Assembly (NCBI RefSeq): GCF_900107965.1
Contig: NZ_FNVU01000008.1
Location: forward strand, 248,001 to 312,000
Length of the DNA stretch: 64,000 nt
DNA from: Actinacidiphila yanglinensis
GTDB taxonomy: Bacteria; Actinomycetota; Actinomycetes; Streptomycetales; Streptomycetaceae
Direction of reading: 5' to 3'
The notes under the pieces are model-generated. The model worked only from the letters and a program-made list of their open reading frames with translations. It had not been told where the DNA came from and did no database searches. Positions 1-8,242 of the stretch are shown one piece after another (position 1 is the first letter of the stretch; every line of letters begins with the position of its first letter). Made by a program: the position numbers and the translations under genes.

Positions 1-137
1 CCCCAGCCGGCCGGACCCGGATTTCCTTTGGACGCGCCGTCACAGGCGGCGATGATGCGGTCTGCCACGCTCCGATCATGCCACCTGCCGGGGGCACGGC
101 GGACACGGGACGCCTGCGCGGGGCGGGTATATGCGGG

Positions 138-163
138 CCCGACCCGCGCAGGCGCGGGTCGGG
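138..163 (-). terminator. Hairpin terminator after NDH-2
   Basis: An essentially perfect inverted repeat has 11-12 bp arms (CCCGACCCGCGC and its complement) and a minimal loop. It begins one base beyond the stop codon of the minus-strand NADH dehydrogenase gene. The position and GC-rich stem fit a factor-independent terminator without a strong U tract, as is usual in streptomycetes. Upstream of it, bases 1-137 hold nothing I can support. Confidence 0.7.
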
Positions 164-164
164 G

Positions 165-1532
165 CTACTTCTGCTGCAGGTGGGCGGCCTCGGTGTGCTC
201 GCGGACCTGCTCCGGCGTCAGGTACGCGTCGGTGTACTCGAAGTCGCGCAGCGCGGCGGGGGTGCGGGCCAGGAAGCCGGTCCGCACGAAGTCGTCGCCG
301 GCGACGGCGTTGAGCAGCCAGTTGGTGAGCACCCGGGTCTTGGCCACGTTGGTGCGCAGGGCGGACCAGTGGTAGCCGCGGGCGACGGCCTGGGCGGGCA
401 GGCCGCGCAGCTCGATGCCGACCGGCTTGGACACGGCGTCCCGGCCGCCGAGGTCGACGACGAGCCCGAGGTCCTTGTGCATGTACGGCTGCAGGGGCCG
501 GCCGCGCAGGGACGCGATGACGTTGTCGGCGACCTTGCGGCCCTGGCGCATGGCGTGCTGGGCGGTGGGCGGGCAGACCGCGGCCTCGTCGTCCTTGGTG
601 AGGTCGGGCACGGCGGCGGCGTCGCCGAGCGCGAAGACCCCGGACCGGCCGGGCACGGACATCTGCGCGGTGACCGCGAGGCGGCCGCGTACCGTCTCCG
701 CGTCCAGGGTCTTGATCAGCGGGCTCGCGACGACGCCCGCGGTCCAGATCAGGGTGCGGCAGGGCAGGACCCGGCCGTCGGTGAAGGTGACCTCCTCCGG
801 GCCCGCCTTGGCGATGGAGACGCCGAGCGAGATGTCGATGCCGCGGTCCCGCAGGATCTTCTGCGCGCTCAGGCCGAGCTTCTCGCCGAGTTCGGGCATC
901 AGCTTCGGCGCGATGTCGATCAGGTGCCACTTGATCTGGCGCGGGTCCAGCCGCGGGTAGCGCGTGGCGGCGTTGCTGGTCAGGCGCTGAAGGCAGGCGG
1001 CGGTCTCGGTGCCCGCGTAGCCGCCGCCGACGACGACGAACTGCAGCCGCGCGGTGCGCTCGGCGGCGTCGTGGCTGGCGTCGGCGAGGTCGAGCTGCGA
1101 GATCACGTGGTCGCGCACGAAGGCGGCCTCCGCGAGGGTCTTCATGCCGCGCGCATTGTCCGCCAGCCCCGGGATGTCGAAGGTGCGCGTGACGCTGCCG
1201 GGCGCCAGCACGAGGTAGTCGTAGGGCTCGTCGACGATCTCCCCGGCGAGGTTGCGGACGACGCAGACCTTCGCCTTGGTGTCCACGCCGATCGCGCCGC
1301 CGGGCACGATCCGGGTGCGGTACTTCTTGCTCCGGCGCAGCGAGACCGCGATGGACTGGGGGGTGAGGATGCCGGAGGCGACCTGCGGCAGCAACGGCAG
1401 GTAGAGCTGGTACGAGAACGGCGTCACCAGGGCGATGTCCGCCTCGCCGGCGCCGAGTCTGCGCTCCAGCCGGCGTACGCACCCCACTCCGGCGAAGCCC
1501 GCGCCCACCACGAGGATTTTCGGTCGTGCCAC
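165..1532 (-). CDS. ndh: Type II NADH:quinone dehydrogenase (NDH-2)
   Basis: This 455-residue flavoprotein should oxidise NADH and pass electrons through FAD to menaquinone at the inner face of the membrane without pumping protons. The N-terminal FAD Rossmann motif VVGAGFAG lies at residues 8-15. The second, NADH-binding Rossmann motif VVVGGGYAG starts near residue 166. The late AQHAMRQG segment matches the quinone-site AQxAxxxG signature of NDH-2. The GTG start (VARPKILVV) is chosen because the purine-rich GAAGGGAAGG lies just upstream and the FAD motif follows at once. The gene appears monocistronic: a terminator follows, and the next gene upstream has its own stop 126 bases away. Family assignment is secure; the substrate is inferred from the family. 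Confidence 0.92.
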   Translation of the reverse strand: MARPKILVVGAGFAGVGCVRRLERRLGAGEADIALVTPFSYQLYLPLLPQVASGILTPQSIAVSLRRSKKYRTRIVPGGAIGVDTKAKVCVVRNLAGEIVDEPYDYLVLAPGSVTRTFDIPGLADNARGMKTLAEAAFVRDHVISQLDLADASHDAAERTARLQFVVVGGGYAGTETAACLQRLTSNAATRYPRLDPRQIKWHLIDIAPKLMPELGEKLGLSAQKILRDRGIDISLGVSIAKAGPEEVTFTDGRVLPCRTLIWTAGVVASPLIKTLDAETVRGRLAVTAQMSVPGRSGVFALGDAAAVPDLTKDDEAAVCPPTAQHAMRQGRKVADNVIASLRGRPLQPYMHKDLGLVVDLGGRDAVSKPVGIELRGLPAQAVARGYHWSALRTNVAKTRVLTNWLLNAVAGDDFVRTGFLARTPAALRDFEYTDAYLTPEQVREHTEAAHLQQK

Positions 1533-1657
1533 GGCTGACCTTCCCTTCTGCGGCCCGGCTGCTGTTCCTGGCGTGCGCCTGCCCACGGATCGCGGCCTCG
1601 CACCTCCTGTCCTACCCCGCGGGAAGGTGGGCCGCCAGCGGAACCGTGGGACGGATA

Positions 1658-2620
1658 TCAGGCAGAGGTGGTCAGGACAACGCGGCCGCCGGGTTCGGTG
1701 GGGGTGGTCCAGGCCCGCTCGACGTCGGCGAGCGGCAGCGGAAGGGCGGCGGCGGTGAGCGTTCCGGAGGACAACTCCTCGATCAGGGCGGGGAGTTCGG
1801 CGATCATTCCGGCCGCGGTGAGCGAGCCCTGACCGCTGCCCATGATCCGCAGGTTGGCCGCGCGGAGCACGAAGGAGGGCAGGGTGATGTCGGGTCCGGC
1901 CATGGAGCCGATCTGGATCCAGTCCAGGGCCGCGCTGCGCTCGGTGCGCCGGGTGAGCAGCGCGGGGATGGCGAGTTCGGTCGGGGCGCCCCAGGTGTAG
2001 TCGATGACGACGTCGACGTCGGCGGCGGCCTCGCCCAGCCGGTCCGCGGCCTCCTGCGGGTCGCCGGCCAGCGACACCACGTCGGTGGCGCCCAGGCCGG
2101 TGAGCAGGTCCAGCCGACCGGGGTCCCGCCCGGCGGCGACGACGTGGGCGGCGCCCAGGCGGCGGGCGATCTGCACCGCCATCCGGCCCGCGTTGCCGGT
2201 CGCGCCGAGCACCAGCACGCTCTGCCCGGGCCGGAAGGAGATCCGCTTGCGCAGCGCCACCCACGAGGACATCGCCGGGTTCATCGCGGCCGCGACGACG
2301 ATCGGGTCGGCGTCCTCGGGCAGCGGGACGGAGCGGCGCGGATCGAGCAGCGCCTGCTCGGCCATCGTGCCGGGCACGTCGTCGTCGGCCACGAAGTACA
2401 CCCGCCGCCCGTCGGGCAGCCGGCCGACACCGTCGATGCCGGGCACCAGGGGAAGGCGCCCGTCGCTGGTGTAGTGGGTGCCGTTCGCACCCGAGCGGAC
2501 CCGGGGGTGCAGGCCCGCCGCGAGCACGTCGACGAGGACCTGCCCGCCGCTCGGGACGGGGGTGGCGAAGTGCTCGTAGCGGGGCGGCTGGTCGAACGAG
2601 CGGACGACGGCGGCGCGCAT
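1658..2620 (-). CDS. Quinone oxidoreductase-like zinc-free MDR protein
   Basis: This 320-residue member of the medium-chain dehydrogenase/reductase superfamily resembles NADPH:quinone oxidoreductases. The N-terminal GroES-like domain covers roughly residues 1-120. The cofactor domain opens with VLVLGATGNAGRMAVQIARR (about 155-175), a nucleotide-binding fold of the QOR type. No structural or catalytic zinc ligand cluster is visible. ATG at 2620 has GAAGGAG eight bases upstream. The gene diverges from a MarR regulator across a 36-bp near-perfect dyad, so induction by an electrophile or phenolic ligand of that regulator is likely. The physiological substrate cannot be read from sequence. Confidence 0.85.
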   Translation of the reverse strand: MRAAVVRSFDQPPRYEHFATPVPSGGQVLVDVLAAGLHPRVRSGANGTHYTSDGRLPLVPGIDGVGRLPDGRRVYFVADDDVPGTMAEQALLDPRRSVPLPEDADPIVVAAAMNPAMSSWVALRKRISFRPGQSVLVLGATGNAGRMAVQIARRLGAAHVVAAGRDPGRLDLLTGLGATDVVSLAGDPQEAADRLGEAAADVDVVIDYTWGAPTELAIPALLTRRTERSAALDWIQIGSMAGPDITLPSFVLRAANLRIMGSGQGSLTAAGMIAELPALIEELSSGTLTAAALPLPLADVERAWTTPTEPGGRVVLTTSA

Positions 2621-2661
2621 GGCGACTCCTTCGAGTGGCAGAACGGGTACGCGAAGCTGCT

Positions 2662-2717
2662 TTAGTACGTGACACCAATCAAATTAATTGGTGCCACGTA
2701 CTAAGTCAAGCTAGGGT
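2662..2717. promoter_or_regulatory. MarR operator dyad and leaderless marR promoter
   Basis: Arms of 18 bp (2662-2679 TTAGTACGTGACACCAAT; 2687-2704) are complementary with one mismatch around a 7-bp AT-rich centre. The element stands out as A+T rich in this GC-rich DNA. It lies midway between the divergent oxidoreductase and MarR genes and is the obvious MarR site. Toward marR, a TTGGTG -35 (2688-2693, inside the right arm) and a TAGGGT -10 (2712-2717) are spaced 18 bp. The -10 ends six bases before the ATG, so repressor bound to the dyad would cover the -35. Confidence 0.8.
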
Positions 2718-2723
2718 GGCCCC

Positions 2724-3236
2724 ATGCCCGACGACGCCTCGACCCCTGCCCTCTCCGCGCCGGAGCCCGGCACACGCGAGCCAGGCACTCCCGCACCCGG
2801 TTCGCCCGAGCCCGCAAGCGGGGACCTGGGGATCGCCGACGGCCTGGCGCAGCTCTCGTTCCTCGTCCAGGGCGTGCTGGGAGAGGTCGCGGCCGAGCAC
2901 GGGCTGTCGGTGGTCCAGCTCCGCCTGCTCGGGGTGCTGCGCGACCGCAAGCCCGGCATGCAGGAACTCGCCCGGCACCTGGGACTCGACAAGTCGAGCA
3001 TGACCGGCCTGGTCGACCGGGCCGAGCGGCGCGGCCTCGTCCGCCGCGCGCCCTCCCCCCGCGACGGCCGTGCCGTCCTCGTCTCGCTGACCGAGGACGG
3101 CCACGCGCTGGCCCGCGAGGGCGCCGCCGAGGCGGGCCACCGCATCCGCGCTCTCGCCGCGCATCTCACCGGCGACCAGCGCGCGCGGCTCTCCTCGCTC
3201 GCGACCGCGCTGGTCGCGGGCCACTCGGCGCTCTGA
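2724..3236 (+). CDS. MarR-family transcriptional regulator
   Basis: This 170-residue winged-helix regulator belongs to the MarR family, whose members usually act as ligand-relieved repressors. After a Pro/Gly/Glu-rich N-terminal tail of about 35 residues comes the helical dimer region. The winged helix follows (RKPGMQELARHLGLDKSSMT, about 75-95), with wing residues around RRAPSPRDGRAVLVSLTEDG. The tail is longer than in most MarR proteins. The start sits six bases after a TAGGGT -10 with no ribosome site, so the message is probably leaderless. It likely controls itself and the divergent oxidoreductase through the intergenic dyad. The ligand is unknown. Confidence 0.9.
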   Translation: MPDDASTPALSAPEPGTREPGTPAPGSPEPASGDLGIADGLAQLSFLVQGVLGEVAAEHGLSVVQLRLLGVLRDRKPGMQELARHLGLDKSSMTGLVDRAERRGLVRRAPSPRDGRAVLVSLTEDGHALAREGAAEAGHRIRALAAHLTGDQRARLSSLATALVAGHSAL

Positions 3237-3332
3237 CGCCCCGCGCCTCAGAGGTTCTTCCGCGGCGGCGTACGCACGAATCCGCGGCGCCCTCGGACCG
3301 GACGCGCGGCTCGTGCGGGCTCAGGCGCGGGC

Positions 3333-4325
3333 TCAGTCCTGGACGGTGAGCACGATCTTGCCGCGGTTGTCGCGCTGTTCGAGCTGCGCGTGGGCGCGGT
3401 CGGCCCGGTCGAGCGGGAAGGACGCCTCGACCGGCACGCGATAGGTGCCGGCCGCGACGCCCGCGGCGATCTCGCCGAGGTCGGGCCGCGGGTCGTAGCC
3501 GTGCTCGATCAGGCCGGTCAGCTGGAAGCCGTGGATGGAGACGTTCTTCGGGTAGAAGTCGCGGGTGTCCACGGTGCTGGGCGCGAGCGCGACGTTGGCC
3601 AGGGCGACGACGCGCCCGGCGAAGCCGGTCTGGCGCAGGCTCTGCGCGAAGACGTCCCCGCCGACCGTGTCCAGGACGACGTCGGCGCCGTGGCCGCCGG
3701 TCAGCCGCAGCACCTCCTCCACGGCGGCGTCGCCGGACAGTCCGGAGGTGTCGAGGGCCTCGTGGGCGCCGAACCCGGACGCCCAGCCGACCTTCTCGGC
3801 GCTGCGGGCGGTCGCGATCACCCGGGCACCGGCGTGTGCGGCGATCTGGACGGCGGCGGTGCCCACCCCGCTCGCGGCGGCGTGCACGACGACCGTCTCG
3901 CCTTTCCGGATCCGGGCCAGCCGGTGCAGGCAGTACCAGGCGCTCAGCCAGGCGGTCGGCAGCCCCGCGGCGGCCCGGGGGTCGATGCCGTCGGGAAGCG
4001 GGACGACGCGGGTGGCGGGCACGGCGGCGAGCTCGGCGTAGAAGCCCGGGGTGGCGGCGCCCATGGCCATCACCGGCGTCCCGGGGGCGAGGCCGTCGAC
4101 GCCCTCCCCCACGGCGGCGACGGTGCCCGCCGCTTCCAGGCCGGGGACCAGCGGGAGCGGCCGGGCGCGGTGGTAGCGGCCGGCCCGGATCAGGGCGTCG
4201 GCGCGGTTGACGCCCGCCGCCCGCACCCGGACCAGGACCTCGCCCGGGCCCGCGACGGGGTCGGGCATGTCGACCGGGGTCAGGACGTCGGGGCCGCCGA
4301 ACTCGTCGATCCGTACCGCGCGCAT
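3333..4325 (-). CDS. NADPH:quinone oxidoreductase family protein
   Basis: This 330-residue zinc-free MDR enzyme is close to bacterial quinone oxidoreductases. It starts with the family-typical MRAVRIDEFGGPDVL. The cofactor motif VVVHAAASGVGTAAVQIAAH lies about residues 145-165, and AGVNRADALIRAGRYH (about 38-53) is a classic QOR segment. It probably reduces quinones or enones with NADPH in the cytosol. ATG is preceded by AAGGTGG. It diverges from a CGNR regulator, a pairing parallel to the MarR/oxidoreductase pair just upstream, but the two oxidoreductases differ clearly in sequence and are not recent duplicates. Confidence 0.88.
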   Translation of the reverse strand: MRAVRIDEFGGPDVLTPVDMPDPVAGPGEVLVRVRAAGVNRADALIRAGRYHRARPLPLVPGLEAAGTVAAVGEGVDGLAPGTPVMAMGAATPGFYAELAAVPATRVVPLPDGIDPRAAAGLPTAWLSAWYCLHRLARIRKGETVVVHAAASGVGTAAVQIAAHAGARVIATARSAEKVGWASGFGAHEALDTSGLSGDAAVEEVLRLTGGHGADVVLDTVGGDVFAQSLRQTGFAGRVVALANVALAPSTVDTRDFYPKNVSIHGFQLTGLIEHGYDPRPDLGEIAAGVAAGTYRVPVEASFPLDRADRAHAQLEQRDNRGKIVLTVQD

Positions 4326-4408
4326 GGGCCACCTTGTCTCGTGTCGTCGGCGACCGCCGGCCGGAATCCGCCCGGCCCGCCGTCACCGGTGAGGGGCTCC
4401 CACTCTGC

Positions 4409-4441
4409 GACACCGCTTGAAGAGGTGTCAACTGCTACGGT
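4409..4441 (+). promoter_or_regulatory. Inverted repeat and leaderless promoter before CGNR gene
   Basis: GACACC (4409-4414) and GGTGTC (4424-4429) form a perfect 6-bp inverted repeat with a 9-bp spacer between two divergent genes, a candidate operator. A TACGGT -10 at 4436-4441 ends six bases before the ATG at 4448, so the regulator message is probably leaderless. No clear -35 was found. Confidence 0.5.
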
Positions 4442-4447
4442 CGTGTC

Positions 4448-5095
4448 ATGGTGTCGACTCATACGGCCAGCGGTGAGAGCGGGACGGACTTCCGGTTCGT
4501 GGGCGGGCGGGTGTGCCTGGACTTCGTGGCCACGCTCGGCATGCGGCACACGGAGCCGGTGGAGCGGCTGCCCGAACCGGCCTCCCTGGCACGGTGGTTC
4601 GCCGAGGCGGGACTGCTGCCGACCGGGGCCCTGCTGCCGCAGGTCGGCGCGGCGGGCCTGGCCCAGGCCCGAGTGCTGCGGGAGGCGCTGAACCGGCTGG
4701 TGCGGGCGGCGATGGACGGGCGGGCGTACGGCCAGACCGACATCGCGGTCGTCAACCGGGTCGCGGTCCTGCCGGATCTGGCGCCGCAGCTCGTGGCCGC
4801 CGGCGGGGACCACGCCGGCGGGCCGGGGACGCGGTGGCAGCAGCGCGGGCCGGTGGCGGGGGCAGCGCTGGCCACCGTGGCGAGGGACGGGGTGCTGCTG
4901 CTGGGCGGGCCCGGGGCGGCGCGGGTGAAGGAGTGCGGGAACCCGGTGTGCTCGCTGCTGTTCGTGGACGACTCGCAGGCGCGCCGCCGCCGGTGGTGCT
5001 CGATGGACCGCTGCGGCAACCTCGCGAAGGTCGCCGGGTACCGCACCCGGTCGCGGCACCGGGTGGAGGAGGAGCCGGGGGATGCGACTCCTTGA
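4448..5095 (+). CDS. CGNR zinc-finger regulator (ABATE domain)
   Basis: This 215-residue protein has an N-terminal ABATE-type region with the typical FVGGRVCLDFVATL at residues 17-30. It ends in a CGNR zinc finger: ECGNPVCSLLFVD followed by WCSMDRCGN gives four cysteines in the C-x4-C ... C-x4-C pattern, with CGN at the end of the second pair. CGNR proteins are regarded as stress- or ligand-responsive DNA-binding regulators. It is divergent from a quinone oxidoreductase, its likely target. The last codon region is followed closely by the phenylacetate-CoA ligase leader. Confidence 0.85.
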   Translation: MVSTHTASGESGTDFRFVGGRVCLDFVATLGMRHTEPVERLPEPASLARWFAEAGLLPTGALLPQVGAAGLAQARVLREALNRLVRAAMDGRAYGQTDIAVVNRVAVLPDLAPQLVAAGGDHAGGPGTRWQQRGPVAGAALATVARDGVLLLGGPGAARVKECGNPVCSLLFVDDSQARRRRWCSMDRCGNLAKVAGYRTRSRHRVEEEPGDATP

Positions 5096-5134
5096 CAGCG
5101 GAAGCGGTTGCTGATTCGTTTGCTCCGAGGTCGA

Positions 5135-5148
5135 ACCGAACGGTCGGT
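5135..5148 (+). promoter_or_regulatory. Putative TetR/PaaR-like operator before paaK
   Basis: ACCGA-ACGG-TCGGT is a 5-bp inverted repeat with further overlapping CGGTCGGT repeats immediately after it, 32 bases before the ligase start. It resembles ACCGACCG/CGGTCGGT dyads recognised by PaaR-type TetR regulators of phenylacetate genes. No such regulator gene is in the window, so the assignment is inference. Confidence 0.4.
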
Positions 5149-5180
5149 CGGTGAGGGACCGGAGTGCGAGGGAGAGCAGC

Positions 5181-6488
5181 ATGAGCGGGAGCGTTCCGGA
5201 CGAACTGCTGGACCCGGCGGAGCGGATGGGGCCGGACGAGCTCGCGGAACTCCAGCTCGAACGGCTCCAGGCGACCCTCCGGCACGCGTACACGCACGTC
5301 GAGCCGTACCGGCGGAAGTTCGACGCGGCCGGGGTCCGGCCGGAGGACTGCCGGAGCCTGGCGGACCTGGCGCACTTCCCGTTCACCACGAAGGCGGACC
5401 TGCGGGCGGCGTACCCGTTCGGGATGTTCGCGGTGCCGATGGGCGAGGTCCGGCGGCTCCATGCGTCGAGCGGGACCACGGGGCTGCCGACGGTGGTGGG
5501 CTACACCGAGCACGACCTGTCGGTCTGGGCGGAGGTGGTGGCCCGCTCCATCAGGGCGGCGGGCGGCCGGCCCGGCCACAAGGTCCATGTGGCGTATGGC
5601 TACGGGCTGTTCACCGGCGGCCTGGGCGCGCACTACGGCGCCGAGCGGGCCGGGTGCACGGTGATCCCGGCGTCCGGCGGGATGACGGCACGGCAGGTGC
5701 AGATCATCCGGGACTTCGAGCCGGAGATCATCATGATCACCCCGTCGTACATGCTGACGCTGCTGGAGGAGTTCGAGCGGCAGGGCGTCGATCCGCGCAG
5801 CACCTCGCTGCGGGTGGGGATCTTCGGGGCCGAGCCGTGGACGGAGGGGATGCGGGCCGAGATCGAGGAGCGGTTCGCGATCGACGCGGTGGACATATAC
5901 GGACTGTCGGAGGTGATCGGGCCGGGAGTCGCGCAGGAGTTCGCCGACGGCAAGGACGGCCTGCACATCTGGGAGGACCACTTCCTGCCCGAGGTGGTAG
6001 ACCCGCTCACCGACGCGGTGATGGCGCCGGGCGAGGGCGGCGAGCTGGTGCTGACCTCCCTCACCAAGCAGGCGCTGCCGGTGATCCGCTACCGCACCCG
6101 CGACCTGACCCGGCTGCTGCCGGGCACCGCGCGCCCGGCGATGCGGCGGATGGAGAAGGTCACCGGCCGCTGCGACGACATGATCATCCTGCGGGGGGTG
6201 AACGTCTTCCCCAGCCAGATCGAGGAGATCGTGCTGCGCACCCCCGCGGTCGCGCCGCACTTCCGGATCGAGCTGACCCGGCCGGGTCGGATGGACCACA
6301 TGGCGGTACGGGTCGAGGCGAGGGCCGGGGCGGACGCGGGTGGGCGCGCAGCCGCCGCCGAGTCGATCGCCCGCGCCGTGAAGGACGGCGTGGGGGTGTC
6401 GGTCGAGGTCACCGTGGTCGACCCGGAGACCCTGGAGCGGTCGGTGGGCAAGATCCAGCGGGTGAAGGACCTGCGCGACCGGAGCTGA
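5181..6488 (+). CDS. paaK: Phenylacetate-CoA ligase
   Basis: This 435-residue adenylate-forming enzyme should activate phenylacetate or a related aryl acid to its CoA thioester with ATP, the entry step to aerobic phenylacetate breakdown. The adenylation P-loop is LHASSGTTGLPTVVGYTEHD (about 94-113). DIYGLSEVIGPGV and YRTRDLTRLLPG are strongly PaaK-like, as is the C-terminal RCDDMIILRGVNVFPSQIEE, and the length is normal for PaaK. The ATG at 5181 is preferred over an in-frame GTG 30 bases upstream because GAGGGAGAG precedes it. No other paa gene is nearby, so it may serve another aryl-CoA route. The opposing flotillin gene is separated from it by a hairpin. Confidence 0.9.
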   Translation: MSGSVPDELLDPAERMGPDELAELQLERLQATLRHAYTHVEPYRRKFDAAGVRPEDCRSLADLAHFPFTTKADLRAAYPFGMFAVPMGEVRRLHASSGTTGLPTVVGYTEHDLSVWAEVVARSIRAAGGRPGHKVHVAYGYGLFTGGLGAHYGAERAGCTVIPASGGMTARQVQIIRDFEPEIIMITPSYMLTLLEEFERQGVDPRSTSLRVGIFGAEPWTEGMRAEIEERFAIDAVDIYGLSEVIGPGVAQEFADGKDGLHIWEDHFLPEVVDPLTDAVMAPGEGGELVLTSLTKQALPVIRYRTRDLTRLLPGTARPAMRRMEKVTGRCDDMIILRGVNVFPSQIEEIVLRTPAVAPHFRIELTRPGRMDHMAVRVEARAGADAGGRAAAAESIARAVKDGVGVSVEVTVVDPETLERSVGKIQRVKDLRDRS

Positions 6489-6581
6489 GCCGGGCTCACA
6501 CCGCCCGGTCCCGGGAAGCACGCGCACGCCCGGAACCCGCCCGCTCGTGCAAGATCTCCCCGCCCGGCCCCGAAAGGCCGC

Positions 6582-6629
6582 GGCGGCGCGGCGCGCGGGA
6601 CCGCCGGAGCGTCCCGCCGCCGCGCCGCC
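6582..6629. terminator. Bidirectional terminator between paaK and SPFH gene
   Basis: A long GC-only stem (left arm from 6582, right arm 6611-6629, about 19 bp with one bulged stretch, 9-base loop) lies between two convergent genes, paaK and the SPFH protein. It can fold equally on both strands. Confidence 0.7.
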
Positions 6630-6648
6630 GCCGGCGCCACCGCACTGC

Positions 6649-7830
6649 TCAGTCGATGTCGACCGGGCCGTCGGAGGAGCCGTTCCGCCGGCCCTTGCCG
6701 TCGACGTGCCCGCGCAGGGTCAGCCCGGTGCCGGGGGCCTCGCCGTTCTGCTCGCCGCCGAGGTTCTTGCGGACCGAGTCGAGGATGGTCAGACCCTGGC
6801 TGACCAGACCTGCCGCGATCTCGCTGAGGCCGTCGGCGCCGTTGAGGACGTTGACGTTGGCGCCGGACAGACCCGCCGACGCCTCCTTGACGATCTGCGG
6901 GAGCTGGTCGATGAGCATCTTGTCCAGCGCGACCCGGTCGTGCGAGGCCGCGGCCGCGGCCTGGATCCGCATCCGCTCGGCGTCGGCGACCGCCAGCACC
7001 CGGATCCGCTCGGCCTCGGCCTCGGCGGGCTTGACGATCTCCGCGACGAGCTGCTGCTGGCGCAGCTCGGCGGCGCGCAGTGCCAGCTCGGTCTGCGCCG
7101 CGAGCACCTCCTGCTGGGCGTGCGCCTGGGCGAGCGGGCCGGCCTGGGCGGCCTGGGCCTGGGCCCGGTCCACCTCGGCGTTGTACTCGGCCTGCACGAC
7201 CGCGGTCTGCCGGGCGTACTCCGCCTGGTTGCGCGCCGCGACCTGCTGCGCCTCGACGGACGCCTGGGTCGCCTGCGCCTGCGCGATCTGCGCCTGCTGC
7301 TGGATGGCGGCCTTGTGCGGCGCGGACATGGCGTCGATGTAGCCGGTCGCGCCGTCGTCGATGGACTGGATCTGCAGCGAGTCGACGGTCAGGCCGATCT
7401 TCGCCATCTCGGACTTGGAGGTCTCCAGCACCTCCGTGGCGAGCTTCTGCCGCTCGGTGACAATCTCCTCCACCGTCATCGAGCCGATGATCGACCGCAG
7501 GTGACCGGCGAAGATCCGCCCGGTCAGGATCGCCATCTGGTCCTGGTCGGACAGGAAGCGCTGTCCGGCGTTGACGATGCTCTCGTGGTCGTTGCCGACC
7601 TTGAACGCGATGACGGCCTTCACCGTCAGGGCGATGCCCTGACGCGTCACGCACTTCTCCGACACCTCGGCCTCGCACATGGCGAGGGTGAGGAACCGGG
7701 TCTTGCGGAACACCGGCAGCACGAACTTGCCGTGGCCGGTCACCACGCGGAACGGCGCACCGCCCAGCCCTCGTCGCCCCCCTGAGATCAGCATCGCTTC
7801 ATCCGGCGCGGGAACGCGGTATCCGAACAT
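6649..7830 (-). CDS. Flotillin-like SPFH/band 7 protein
   Basis: This 393-residue protein has an N-terminal SPFH domain (about 1-180) and then a long Ala/Gln/Glu-rich coiled coil (about 190-330) with many AQAQ and AEAER repeats, the layout of flotillins. It lacks an obvious transmembrane helix at the N terminus. Flotillins scaffold membrane microdomains; this one is the short FloA/YqiK-type without an extended tail. ATG at 7830 is preceded by GGAGGAGACGAAGG. It forms a two-gene unit with the small gene 25 bases upstream. That arrangement recalls flotillin/NfeD pairs, although the partner here has no membrane segments. Confidence 0.85.
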   Translation of the reverse strand: MFGYRVPAPDEAMLISGGRRGLGGAPFRVVTGHGKFVLPVFRKTRFLTLAMCEAEVSEKCVTRQGIALTVKAVIAFKVGNDHESIVNAGQRFLSDQDQMAILTGRIFAGHLRSIIGSMTVEEIVTERQKLATEVLETSKSEMAKIGLTVDSLQIQSIDDGATGYIDAMSAPHKAAIQQQAQIAQAQATQASVEAQQVAARNQAEYARQTAVVQAEYNAEVDRAQAQAAQAGPLAQAHAQQEVLAAQTELALRAAELRQQQLVAEIVKPAEAEAERIRVLAVADAERMRIQAAAAASHDRVALDKMLIDQLPQIVKEASAGLSGANVNVLNGADGLSEIAAGLVSQGLTILDSVRKNLGGEQNGEAPGTGLTLRGHVDGKGRRNGSSDGPVDID

Positions 7831-7855
7831 CCTTCGTCTCCTCCATGTGCGCGGC

Positions 7856-8089
7856 TCAACCCGCCGGCGCGTCCAGGCTGTCGGCCCATTCGATGACGTC
7901 GACCTGGCGGCTGCCGCGGGACTCCACCACCAGTACGGTCGCCCCCTTGGGCAGCGGTTCGTCCGACCAGGCGAGAAAGGTCTCGGTGCCGCCCCTGACC
8001 CGCACGTGGACCTCGCCGGGTCCGGCGGGTCCACGGGTGCCGATGAGGAGTTCCCCCGTGCAGCCGATCACGGCTTCGTCCCGTGCCAT
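7856..8089 (-). CDS. Small NfeD-C-terminal-like partner of SPFH protein
   Basis: This 77-residue soluble protein is probably a single OB-like beta barrel. The pattern AVIGCTGELLIG ... VHVRVRGG ... LPKGATVLVVES resembles the C-terminal barrel of NfeD proteins, which commonly pair with flotillins. No membrane helix is visible. The ATG at 8089 is chosen because the barrel starts a few residues later; an in-frame start further upstream would add an unstructured Thr/Arg-rich leader. It is cotranscribed with and directly upstream of the SPFH gene. The fold assignment is inference. Confidence 0.65.
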   Translation of the reverse strand: MARDEAVIGCTGELLIGTRGPAGPGEVHVRVRGGTETFLAWSDEPLPKGATVLVVESRGSRQVDVIEWADSLDAPAG

Positions 8090-8242
8090 CACCGACCGCC
8101 CCCTTGTCGTCGTGGTGCTACGAATTACGACCGTTACCATCCTCCCACCAGCGGGCCCGCTGGGATCACCGGTGGTCCTTACGGAATACGCGCGTCGGGG
8201 CCGCGCGGTTCCGGCCCGGAGGGCCCGAGGCTCCCCCGCCGC

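Noticed and set aside
76..1482. Long open frames on both strands across the NDH-2 gene
   Set aside because: Arg/Pro/Gly-rich translations without domains; shadows caused by high GC third positions of the real gene.
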